A stretch of 21,709 nt of DNA, taken from NCBI GenBank assembly GCA_019420085.1, contig JAHZHV010000223.1:1-21709 (forward strand), written 5' to 3'. The notes beneath the pieces were generated by a model, which had not been told where the DNA came from, did no database searches, and worked only from the letters and a program-made list of their open reading frames with translations. A program made the position numbers and the translations under genes. Every line of letters starts with the position of its first letter. Positions within the stretch are counted from its first letter, which is position 1. Shown piece by piece: positions 7,077 to 14,569 of the stretch. Source of the stretch: Christensenella sp. (GTDB lineage: Bacteria > Bacillota > Clostridia > Christensenellales > Maliibacteriaceae).

Positions 7077-7982
7077 TTACGATCCAACTGTCGAAGAAAC
7101 GGTTTTTGTACCTGCACGGGGCAGTATGCCCTCGAAGATTGTCCAGTCTCCGCTTCTGCGATAGGCAATGTCGCCGCCGCCTTCCCGCAGGACTTGCCGT
7201 ACAATCGAAAGCCCCGTACCGCGTCCATCCCCTTTGGTGGAAACACCGGCAGAAAAAATAGACGGCACAAGGGCATCGGGTACGGCAGGGCCGTTGTTTT
7301 CCACGCGAAAACAAATGTTTTGTGCATCCTGCTCCAGCACAAGACGCAGTACGCCGGATGTTGCGCTTTCGCGCATGGCTTCCACGGCATTATCAATCAG
7401 GTTGGAAAGGACACGGCACATCTGCCAGTCCTCGATGGGAAGATCATCCATCTGACTTTTGATGACCATGTCAAAGGCCACGCCCTGTTTTTGGCACATG
7501 GCATATTTTGCCTGCAGAAGCGCATTGACGGCGGCGTTTTTCGTACGCAGCACACGCGAGACATCCTGGATGTCGGCCGAAACGCGGTGAATATAATCTG
7601 CGGCTTCGGAAAATTCGTTCATTTCAATCAAACCGTAGACAACTTGAAGGTGGTTTAAAAAGTCGTGCCGCTGTGCGCGCAGCGTACCGTTTAGCTGTTC
7701 AACCATGGCAAGACTGTCCTGCACGCTTGATACTTCCTGCTGCCAGCGGCGCAGTGTGCGCGCGGTGTATATTGACGAAAGCACGTCAAATGCCACAAGA
7801 ACGGCAAGTGCCGAAATCGCGGGAAGGCGATACAGGGAGAAGATGTCGTCCCGTTCGGCCAGCGATTGTGCGACAACAAGTGCAAGCAGCGCCAGCTCCA
7901 CAATGGAAAGCACAATGATGGAGGCGGCAAGCTTTTGTGCCTGCGGCTTGCGTGACAACGTGCGGACAGAACGCAGTTTCAT
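7077..7982 (-). CDS. Sensor histidine kinase, SpoB/GHKL type
   Basis: This is a 301-residue membrane kinase. Two hydrophobic helices (about residues 20-40 and 54-72) form a minimal membrane region without a recognisable extracellular domain. A coiled segment leads to a Spo0B-like dimerisation helix with the likely phosphorylated H106 in RHDFLNHLQVV. The GHKL ATPase domain follows (about 180-292), with the N box NLIDNAVEA (194-202) and the G box GDGRGTGLSIV (251-261). This kinase type typically pairs with LytTR regulators, and one is encoded at the far end of the same cluster (4045-4797). AAAGGAG lies 11 bases before the ATG. With so little outside the membrane, the stimulus may be sensed within the membrane; that is inference. 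Confidence 0.93.
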   Translation of the reverse strand: MKLRSVRTLSRKPQAQKLAASIIVLSIVELALLALVVAQSLAERDDIFSLYRLPAISALAVLVAFDVLSSIYTARTLRRWQQEVSSVQDSLAMVEQLNGTLRAQRHDFLNHLQVVYGLIEMNEFSEAADYIHRVSADIQDVSRVLRTKNAAVNALLQAKYAMCQKQGVAFDMVIKSQMDDLPIEDWQMCRVLSNLIDNAVEAMRESATSGVLRLVLEQDAQNICFRVENNGPAVPDALVPSIFSAGVSTKGDGRGTGLSIVRQVLREGGGDIAYRRSGDWTIFEGILPRAGTKTVSSTVGS

Positions 7983-8032
7983 GGACGGCGCAGCTCCTTT
8001 CCTGCTGTGTGATTTGATTCAAAATTGCATAT

Positions 8033-8063
8033 ATTATAGCACGTTAACGGCAAAATAACCCAA
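8033..8063 (-). promoter_or_regulatory. Promoter of the kinase-nfeD-floA operon
   Basis: The minus strand has TGCTATAAT, an extended -10 at 8038-8033. A poor -35, TTGGGT (8063-8058), lies 19 bases upstream. The -35 lies inside a direct repeat of CCGTT (minus strand, about 8065 and 8049). The promoter is divergent from that of the ATPase operon, with only seven bases between their -35 boxes. Confidence 0.6.
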
Positions 8064-8070
8064 CGGATGG

Positions 8071-8099
8071 TTGAATTTGCTGTTAAGAATCCGTATAAT
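8071..8099 (+). promoter_or_regulatory. Sigma-70-type promoter of the ntp (V/A-ATPase) operon
   Basis: TTGAAT (8071-8076), a 17-base spacer and a perfect TATAAT (8094-8099) precede ntpF. The leader would be about 70 bases and contains the palindrome CACATGTG (8118-8125), about 13 bases after the predicted start point. Confidence 0.75.
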
Positions 8100-8177
8100 C
8101 AGACTGTAGTATTTTAACACATGTGAAAAACTGTGCCGCATACAGGCGGCTGGTGATTCTGTAGGGAGGGACATGAT

Positions 8178-8510
8178 ATGGCCATACTGGAACAGATCAA
8201 AAAAGAAGAGCAACTGGCCGCAGAGCAGGTCAGCCGCGCCACACAGCAGGCGCGCGCCTATGTGTCCCGGCGCGTGGCGGAATCTGAGACGGAGGCGGCG
8301 GAAGTGAAAAAAAGCGCGCAGCTTGCTGCGGAGGCAAGCGTCGCGGAGGCGCAGACCAACGCCAAAAAGACGTATCGGCAGATGATCGCCGACGGTGCGC
8401 AGGCGGATCAGCGTCAGATCGATGCATTGCGGCCCCATCTTGCGCGTGCCAGGGCATATATTCTGGAAACATGTGGTTTCATTGTTGAAGAAGGGACGTC
8501 GGGCAAATGA
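8178..8510 (+). CDS. ntpF: V/A-type ATPase peripheral stalk subunit (NtpF; G/H-like)
   Basis: This is a 110-residue, almost entirely helical protein rich in Ala, Glu, Gln and Lys (for example KKEEQLAAEQV and AEAQTNAKK). It matches the short coiled-coil subunit that pairs with subunit E in the peripheral stalk of bacterial V/A-ATPases. It is the first gene of the operon, as ntpF is in Enterococcus hirae. GGGAGG precedes the ATG by eight bases. Its stop overlaps the start of ntpI (ATGA), giving translational coupling. Identification relies on position and composition more than on specific residues, since these stalk proteins diverge quickly. Some databases call this subunit H or G. Confidence 0.85.
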   Translation: MAILEQIKKEEQLAAEQVSRATQQARAYVSRRVAESETEAAEVKKSAQLAAEASVAEAQTNAKKTYRQMIADGAQADQRQIDALRPHLARARAYILETCGFIVEEGTSGK

Positions 8511-10366
8511 TTTTACCGATGAAAAAGGCGCTTATTGTCTGTATGGCGGATGATCAGAAAGCGCTTGTGGAGGCGCTGCAGGCATTCGGCGGATTTATGC
8601 CGATGCAGCGTGATGCACAAAGCGGCGAGGCGTCTCAGGCGCGTGCGAAGCTTTCGCGCGTGCAGAGTGTTTATGAAAAAACCGCGCCGTTTCGAAAAAA
8701 GCGCGGCATGTTTGCAGGCCGTGCACAGGTACAGGCGGATACGATATTTGCGGATCATCCCGATGCGGACGGGGCTGTAACGAAGACCGAGGCGCTTTTG
8801 GGGCAGCTGGATGCGCTTGACGCGGAAGAGGAAACGCTCAAAAGGCGTCTTGCTGCGCTTGCACCGTGGCGGCAGCTGGAGGTGCCGGTTGAATCTTTGG
8901 CAGTGAATGCCTATACGGCGTATCTGACCGGCTTTGCCCGGGAAAACGTCCTGCCGCGCCTTGTGGAAGATCTGGGCGACGACGTTGTCATCTGCACCGT
9001 TGGACAGGCCGGCGATCGGGCGGCGCTTGTGTGCGTCTGCGCCAGGGAGGATATGCAGCATACGGCCTCTGCGCTTCGTGCGGGCGGGTTTGAACCGGAG
9101 AATATTCCGCTGCAAAGCGGTACGGTAGAAGATGCCTGCGTGCAGGTGGAAGGTGCGCTTGCAGACTGTCGGGCACAGCGTGAAAGCGCAACGCAGCGGC
9201 TGCGCGATTTGTGCAGTGACGCAGCGGCTTTTGAGCTTTTGCTGGAGAGCCGGCTTGCCAGTGTGGCACGCAGCGATGTGGCGGTTTCCCACACGGCGCG
9301 TACCGTGTATCTGACCGGCTGGGTGCCGCAGGACAGGGCGCAGGAACTGTGTGCATGCGTGCAGCAGGCCGCGCCGGGGGCGGTGACGGTGCTGGAAGAT
9401 CCGAAAGAGGATGATACGCCGCCCACGCTTGCAAAAAACAATCGGTTTGTATCGCCGTTTGAGACAATTACGGATATGTTTTCCCGCCCGGGATATCATT
9501 CCCTGGATCCCAATCCCGTTATGAGCATCTGGTATTGGCTGATTTTCGGTATGATGATGGCCGATGCCGGGTATGGACTGCTCCTTCTGGTGCTTGGCTA
9601 TGCGTTTAAGCGCATGACGCGTCCGCGCGGTGAAGCGGCCAAGCTGACGGATGTGCTGTTGTTCGGCAGTGCAAGTACGATGATCTTCGGCGTATTGTTC
9701 GGCAGCTATTTCGGCGAGGCATTCCATCCGATCCTGTTTTCGCCGCTGGATAATCCGATGCAGATGCTGATCTTTTCCCTTATTGTGGGCGTGCTGCATC
9801 TTTTCACCGGACTTGTGCTTGACATGGTGCAAAAGGCGCGTGCAGGCCGCTTTTGGGACGGCATATTTGATGATCTTTCCTGGATGCTGCTGATTACGGG
9901 TCTGGGCTGTCTGTTTTTAAAGCCGCTGTCTTTTTTGGGCGCCCCGCTTGCCATATTGGGCGCGGCAGTTATCCTGTGTACGGCGGGACGGGAGAAAAAG
10001 GGCATTTTCGGCAAGATTACCGGCGGACTTGGCGGCCTTTACAACGTGACAGGTTATATGAGCGATATTCTGTCCTATTCGCGTATCCTGGCACTTGGCA
10101 TGGCCACGGGCGTTATCGGTATGGTCATGAACCTTTTGGCCGGCCTTGTACAGGGCAGCGTTCTGGGCTTTATCTGCTCGCTGCTGATCTATGTGGCGGG
10201 TCATCTGTTTAACCTTGTAATGGGGCTGCTTTCGGCTTATGTGCACGATTCGCGGCTTCAGTATATTGAATTCTTCGGCAAGTTCTATGAGGGCGGCGGC
10301 GAGGAGTTCGCACCGTTGACGTTTGCACAGCGCTACGTCGACGTGGCAGGCAACGACAACAAATAA
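8507..10366 (+). CDS. ntpI: V/A-type ATPase subunit I (membrane stator, a-subunit homologue)
   Basis: This is a 619-residue protein, a little shorter than the usual 640-660. The N-terminal half (to about residue 320) is soluble and holds the stalks. The C-terminal half has about seven to eight hydrophobic helices, starting near GYHSLDPNPVMSIWYW. The helix SYSRILALGMA contains R526, which matches the essential stator arginine facing the rotor carboxylate. Together with the K ring it forms the ion path across the membrane. The start ATG at 8507 overlaps the ntpF stop; a second in-frame ATG at 8519 is an alternative. ntpK follows 19 bases downstream. Confidence 0.95.
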   Translation: MILPMKKALIVCMADDQKALVEALQAFGGFMPMQRDAQSGEASQARAKLSRVQSVYEKTAPFRKKRGMFAGRAQVQADTIFADHPDADGAVTKTEALLGQLDALDAEEETLKRRLAALAPWRQLEVPVESLAVNAYTAYLTGFARENVLPRLVEDLGDDVVICTVGQAGDRAALVCVCAREDMQHTASALRAGGFEPENIPLQSGTVEDACVQVEGALADCRAQRESATQRLRDLCSDAAAFELLLESRLASVARSDVAVSHTARTVYLTGWVPQDRAQELCACVQQAAPGAVTVLEDPKEDDTPPTLAKNNRFVSPFETITDMFSRPGYHSLDPNPVMSIWYWLIFGMMMADAGYGLLLLVLGYAFKRMTRPRGEAAKLTDVLLFGSASTMIFGVLFGSYFGEAFHPILFSPLDNPMQMLIFSLIVGVLHLFTGLVLDMVQKARAGRFWDGIFDDLSWMLLITGLGCLFLKPLSFLGAPLAILGAAVILCTAGREKKGIFGKITGGLGGLYNVTGYMSDILSYSRILALGMATGVIGMVMNLLAGLVQGSVLGFICSLLIYVAGHLFNLVMGLLSAYVHDSRLQYIEFFGKFYEGGGEEFAPLTFAQRYVDVAGNDNK

Positions 10367-10385
10367 TGCTTGGAGGAAAAAGACA

Positions 10386-10862
10386 ATGTTCAAAGCAATT
10401 GACGGTATGACGCTGGCAATTTTCGGCGCAGCCTGTGCGGCGATTTTCGCGGGCATCGGTTCTGCAATCGGCGTGCAGCGCGCGGGTAAGGCCGCGGCGG
10501 GCGTATTGTCCGAACAGCCTGATCTGTTCGGCAAGCTCCTGTTGATTCAGGCGCTGCCCGGTACGCAGGGTATTTATGGATTCCTGGTTGCGATCCTGGT
10601 TATTAGCCGCACCGGTCTTCTGGGCGGCACGCTGATGGAAGTAACCATGACGCAGGGTTGGGGATTTTTCTTTGCCTGTTTGCCCATTGCTGTGGTCGGT
10701 CTGATTTCCGGCATTATGCAGGGCAATGTTGCGGCAAGCGCCGTTTATCTGACGGCAAAGCAGCCCGGTTCTTCCGCACGCGGTATTACGATGACGGCAT
10801 TGGTTGAGACGTACGCCATCCTTGCATTGCTGATCTCCATTCTGTTGCTGTACGGAATCTAA
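10386..10862 (+). CDS. ntpK: V/A-type ATPase rotor subunit K, probable Na+ type
   Basis: This is a 158-residue proteolipid with four membrane helices in two duplicated hairpins, the size of E. hirae NtpK. In that protein sodium is held by L61, T64, Q65, Q110 and E139. The equivalents here are L57, T60 and Q61 in ALPGTQGIYGF, Q112 in GIMQGNVA, and E141 in LVETYAIL: all five are kept. As in NtpK, only the second hairpin bears the carboxylate. The TQ and Q ligands are characteristic of Na+ rather than H+ rings, so the enzyme probably transports Na+. TTGGAGG lies just before the ATG at 10386; a longer frame from 10323 runs back into ntpI and is not used. Confidence 0.96.
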   Translation: MFKAIDGMTLAIFGAACAAIFAGIGSAIGVQRAGKAAAGVLSEQPDLFGKLLLIQALPGTQGIYGFLVAILVISRTGLLGGTLMEVTMTQGWGFFFACLPIAVVGLISGIMQGNVAASAVYLTAKQPGSSARGITMTALVETYAILALLISILLLYGI

Positions 10863-10899
10863 GCGGCATAAGAATACGAGTTGGCGGGGAGATAACGAT

Positions 10900-11487
10900 A
10901 TGAGTACCGAAAGTATTTTGGAAAAAATTCGCCGCCAGAGCCGCGAACAGGTGCGCGAAATCGAAAAAAACGGCCGCGATGAGGCGGAACGGCGGCATGC
11001 GCAGATTCTGGATGCGGCGCAGCGCGATGCACAGGATATCCGCGCGCGCGCGCAGGAGGAATGCGCACAGATTTTACAGAGCGCACGCCTTTCTGCGCAG
11101 CTTGAAGTGCGCAAGAATAACCTTGCGGCCCGCCGGCGCTTGCTGGATGAGGCATTTGATGCAGCGCTTGAGACGCTTTGCGCGGCTGATGCCAAGACGC
11201 GTGAGGCGTTCCTGGAGCGTCTCGTGCTGGAAAATGCCCCGAAGGACGGCGCAACGCTGACGGTTTGCGCGCGCGATCGGGCACTGTGCACTGCAAAGCT
11301 TGCCGATTGGCAGGAGCAACTTGGCGCGACGCTTATTTTAAGCGATGCGGACGGCGATTTTGATGGCGGCGTGTATATGAGCGGCGCTTCGTATGATGTG
11401 GATGTGACATATGCGCGCATCCTGCAGCAGGTGCGCCGCGATGCGGAACCGCAGATTGCACGTCTTTTATTTGATGTGGAGGAATGA
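10900..11487 (+). CDS. ntpE: V/A-type ATPase subunit E (peripheral stalk)
   Basis: This is a 195-residue protein of typical size for subunit E. The first 110 residues are a continuous charged helix (EKIRRQSREQVREIEK onward) that should coil with NtpF to form the peripheral stalk. The C-terminal half is a mixed alpha/beta head that binds the top of the catalytic B subunits. GGGGAG lies eight bases before the ATG. The 37-base gap after ntpK has no terminator. Confidence 0.93.
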   Translation: MSTESILEKIRRQSREQVREIEKNGRDEAERRHAQILDAAQRDAQDIRARAQEECAQILQSARLSAQLEVRKNNLAARRRLLDEAFDAALETLCAADAKTREAFLERLVLENAPKDGATLTVCARDRALCTAKLADWQEQLGATLILSDADGDFDGGVYMSGASYDVDVTYARILQQVRRDAEPQIARLLFDVEE

Positions 11488-11493
11488 GCCTTG

Positions 11494-12411
11494 ATGGTGG
11501 CAAAGCACAGGCGCGACGATGTTTCGGCGCACGAGGCGACGCCGTTTCCCGTGCCGGATACTGCATATGCGGTCGGGCGGGTCAGTGTGCTGGAAAAGTC
11601 GCTTTTGGATAAAAACACGTGGCTTTCCCTGTTGCAGGCACCGCTTGATGAGGCAGCGGCACAGCTTGAGGCGCACGGCTATGCGGCAGCGCAGCAGGAT
11701 GTGATGCAGGCGATCGATCAGGTGCAGCGTGACACGGTGGAAACACTGCTGTCGATCACCAGACAGCGTGCGCTTTTGGAACTGTTTTTATTGCAGACGG
11801 ATGCGCATAATCTGAACGTTCTTTATAAATGTGCTGTCACCGGCCGCGACGCAACGCCGCTTTTGCTGCAGGGCGGCGCGTTTGATCCCGAACTTCTGGC
11901 AGCCTGCGTGCGATGCGGCGATTTCGCATCGCTCGGACCGGGTTTTGCATGTCATTTGGACGGCGTGGATAAAGACACACCGCCGCGGCTGATTTCCGCG
12001 GCGATTGACAGGGCGATTTTTGCGCATATTCACGATACGGTTCGCGATTGCGGCGTGCCAACGCTTCGGGAATATTTTGAACAGCGTGCGGATGCGGTAA
12101 ATGCCCTTGCCAGAAGCCGTGCGGCGGCGCTTGGCTGGGAAGCGCAAAAGTGCGAACAGATGCTGGTGGAAGCGCCAGGGAAAAGCGTCTGGCAGGTGCC
12201 GGAGGATTTCAATACTTTTGAACGGGAACTCAATCGGCGCACCTATGCGCTTTTGGCACAGGGACGTTATGACGGCGACGGCATTGTGCGTATCGCCTGT
12301 TATCTGGTGGCAAAGACGGCGGAATGCCGGAATCTGCGCCTTGTGTTCGCTGCCAAAGCGGCGGGATTGCCGCTGACGGCGGATGAAATTCTACCGGAAG
12401 GGGTGGCGTAA
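11494..12411 (+). CDS. ntpC: V/A-type ATPase subunit C (rotor-shaft socket, d homologue)
   Basis: This is a helical protein of about 305 residues, within the normal range of 300-380 for the V-ATPase C/AC39 family. It sits as a funnel on the K ring and holds the D/F shaft. Family-like segments include the repeated three-lobed helical pattern and LFLLQTDAHNLNVLYKC near residues 92-108. Start: both TTG at 11491 and ATG at 11494 are in frame. GGAGG is eight bases from the TTG and eleven from the ATG, so the choice is open; ATG is given. Its stop abuts the ATG of ntpG. Confidence 0.93.
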   Translation: MVAKHRRDDVSAHEATPFPVPDTAYAVGRVSVLEKSLLDKNTWLSLLQAPLDEAAAQLEAHGYAAAQQDVMQAIDQVQRDTVETLLSITRQRALLELFLLQTDAHNLNVLYKCAVTGRDATPLLLQGGAFDPELLAACVRCGDFASLGPGFACHLDGVDKDTPPRLISAAIDRAIFAHIHDTVRDCGVPTLREYFEQRADAVNALARSRAAALGWEAQKCEQMLVEAPGKSVWQVPEDFNTFERELNRRTYALLAQGRYDGDGIVRIACYLVAKTAECRNLRLVFAAKAAGLPLTADEILPEGVA

Positions 12412-12756
12412 ATGCAGCAGCGTGAACAAAATGCAATGGCGGCCGTAGGCGATGCGGCCAGCATTATGGCGTTCCGCAGTTTGGGCGTGCGTACACGTGC
12501 CGTCTCGGATGCGCAAAGTGCTGCGGCGGCGATTGTGGCGCTGGCACGTGAAGGCTACCGTATTATTCTGGTCACCGAACAGGCGGCGCAGCTTGCGCAG
12601 GAGACGATTGATTCATATGTAGATCACCCCTTTCCGATCATTTTGACGATTCCGGATCGGGGCGGTTCCAACGGATACGGCATGCGCAAGATTCAGAGCA
12701 ACATGGAACGCGCAATCGGCACGACATTGGCCGAGGACGCACAGAAAGAGGAATGA
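12412..12756 (+). CDS. ntpG: V/A-type ATPase subunit F (NtpG, central shaft)
   Basis: This is a 114-residue protein with the Rossmann-like fold of subunit F. The N-terminal half carries AVGDAASIMAFRSLGV, close to the family's GD...GFRLAG pattern, then IILVTEQ. A PFPIILTIPD strand precedes the C-terminal helix. It binds subunit D to form the central rotor shaft. The gene starts directly after the ntpC stop; M9 is a weaker alternative start. E. hirae calls it NtpG, most other databases subunit F. Confidence 0.93.
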   Translation: MQQREQNAMAAVGDAASIMAFRSLGVRTRAVSDAQSAAAAIVALAREGYRIILVTEQAAQLAQETIDSYVDHPFPIILTIPDRGGSNGYGMRKIQSNMERAIGTTLAEDAQKEE

Positions 12757-12757
12757 T

Positions 12758-14569
12758 ATGCAGACACAGCGACAGAGTAACGAAGGCGCCGTCGGACGCA
12801 TCTGCAAGGTCGCCGGTCCCCTGATTGTGGCAGAGGGCATGCGTGATGTGGAGATGTACGAAGTCGTGCGCGTCGGTGAAAAACGTTTGATTGGAGAGAT
12901 CATCGAACTGCGCGGCGATCGGGCGTCCATTCAGGTTTACGAACAGACGGCGGGACTGGGACTGGGCGATCCGGTGTATGCTACCGGTGCGCCGCTTTGC
13001 GTAGAGCTTGCACCCGGTTTGATTGAAAGCATTGCCGACGGCATTCAGCGGCCCCTGCGGGTGATGTTTGAACGCGAAGGCGACCGCATTACGCCCGGCA
13101 TGGACTATCCGGCGCTGGATCATGAGAAAAAGTGGCTCTTTGAGCCGCTGGCCAAGGTCGGCGATCTGGTCGAGGGCGGCGATGCACTGGGTGTTGTGCA
13201 GGAGACGGCTGCTGTGACGCAGAAGATCATGGTGCCGCCGAATATGAAGGGGCGTGTGACATGGATTGCAAGCGGCATGGCAACGATTGTGGAGCCGATT
13301 GCCCGTTTGGAACTGGAAGACAAGCGCATCGTGGAACTGCCCATGCTGCAGCGCTGGCCGGTGCGTCGCGCGCGTCCGGTTGCACAGAAGCTGGTGCCCA
13401 AAAAGCCGATGGTAACCGGCCAGCGTGTCATTGACACACTGTTTCCGATTGCAAAGGGCGGTGTAGCGGCAATCCCCGGTCCGTTTGGTTCGGGCAAGAC
13501 TGTCGTGCAGCATCAGCTTGCCAAGTGGGCAGATGCCGATATTATTGTTTACATCGGCTGCGGTGAACGCGGCAATGAGATGACGGACGTTTTGCAGGAG
13601 TTCCCGGAATTGAACGATCCGCGCACCGGACTGCCGCTGATGAAACGCACGACGCTGATTGCGAATACTTCCGATATGCCTGTTGCGGCACGCGAGGCGT
13701 CGATTTATACGGGCATTACGATTGCTGAGTATTTCCGCGATATGGGATATGACGTGGCGATCATGGCAGATTCCACATCCCGCTGGGCTGAGGCACTGCG
13801 TGAAATGTCCGGCCGGCTGGAAGAAATGCCCGGCGAAGAAGGATACCCGGCATATCTTTCGGCGCGGCTTGCCGAGTTCTACGAACGTGCCGGCAGCGTG
13901 CGCTGCATTGGTACGCAGGAGCGCTACGGCGCCATCAGCGCTATCGGCGCGGTGTCGCCGCCGGGTGGTGATACTTCCGAACCGGTCAGCCAGGCAACGC
14001 TGCGCATTGTCAAGGTCTTCTGGGGCCTTTCCTCCCAGCTTGCCTATCAGCGGCATTTTCCGGCCATTGACTGGCTGCGCAGTTATTCGCTGTATGCCGA
14101 CACCATGCATACGTATTTTGATCGGGAGGTATCGCATCGCTGGTCGTCGCAGGTGAAGCGTACGATGGCACTGCTGCAGCAGGAAAGCGATTTGAATGAA
14201 ATCGTCCGTCTGGTCGGTGTCGATGCACTGGGCGAGAAGGACCGTTTGGCGCTTGAATGCGCCCGCTGCATTCGCGAGGATTATTTGCATCAGATTGCGT
14301 TTGATCCGGTGGATACGTATACCTCTCCTGCAAAGCAGGTGGGCATGCTGCGCATCATTTTAAGCTGGTACCGGCAGGGCCTGGAGGCGCTGGATGCAGG
14401 CGTGCCGTTCTCGCAGATCAGTCAAATGCCCGTTCGGGAACAGATTGGCCGCATGAAGGCCGTTCCCGAAGACGAATGGGCGCAGACGTACCGCCGTATT
14501 CACGATGCGGTGCGCGAGCAATACGAACAACTGCAAAGCGGAGGTCACAGCGATGCTGAAGGAGTATAA
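12758..14569 (+). CDS. ntpA: V/A-type ATPase catalytic subunit A
   Basis: This is a 603-residue catalytic subunit, slightly longer than the usual 580-595. The order is an N-terminal beta barrel, the A-specific bulge domain (about residues 115-190), then the nucleotide-binding domain. The Walker A loop is GPFGSGKT (241-248) with K247 and T248. The catalytic base is E270 in GERGNE, and DSTSRWAEALRE is the Walker B-adjacent segment. Three copies alternate with subunit B and hydrolyse or make ATP, coupled to ion flow. GAGGA precedes the ATG at 12758, one base after the ntpG stop. It overlaps ntpB by 17 bases. Confidence 0.98.
   Translation: MQTQRQSNEGAVGRICKVAGPLIVAEGMRDVEMYEVVRVGEKRLIGEIIELRGDRASIQVYEQTAGLGLGDPVYATGAPLCVELAPGLIESIADGIQRPLRVMFEREGDRITPGMDYPALDHEKKWLFEPLAKVGDLVEGGDALGVVQETAAVTQKIMVPPNMKGRVTWIASGMATIVEPIARLELEDKRIVELPMLQRWPVRRARPVAQKLVPKKPMVTGQRVIDTLFPIAKGGVAAIPGPFGSGKTVVQHQLAKWADADIIVYIGCGERGNEMTDVLQEFPELNDPRTGLPLMKRTTLIANTSDMPVAAREASIYTGITIAEYFRDMGYDVAIMADSTSRWAEALREMSGRLEEMPGEEGYPAYLSARLAEFYERAGSVRCIGTQERYGAISAIGAVSPPGGDTSEPVSQATLRIVKVFWGLSSQLAYQRHFPAIDWLRSYSLYADTMHTYFDREVSHRWSSQVKRTMALLQQESDLNEIVRLVGVDALGEKDRLALECARCIREDYLHQIAFDPVDTYTSPAKQVGMLRIILSWYRQGLEALDAGVPFSQISQMPVREQIGRMKAVPEDEWAQTYRRIHDAVREQYEQLQSGGHSDAEGV

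Noticed and set aside
8513..9832. Minus-strand open frame of 439 codons opposite ntpI
   Set aside because: It lies fully inside ntpI, has a composition rich in Arg, His and Lys with no membrane or domain pattern, and no promoter or ribosome site.
10323..10385. Longer start of ntpK inside the end of ntpI
   Set aside because: The extension lacks a ribosome site and is hydrophilic; the ATG at 10386 follows TTGGAGG and matches the known N-terminus.
10209..11618. Minus-strand open frame of 469 codons across ntpK, ntpE and ntpC
   Set aside because: It crosses three conserved plus-strand genes and their gaps; the product is Ser/Arg/Ala-rich low complexity. Shadow frame.
12638..14290. Long minus-strand open frame of 550 codons opposite ntpA
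   Set aside because: The plus strand encodes a clearly conserved catalytic subunit; the antisense product is His/Arg/Cys-rich with no family features or ribosome site. It is a by-product of codon bias.
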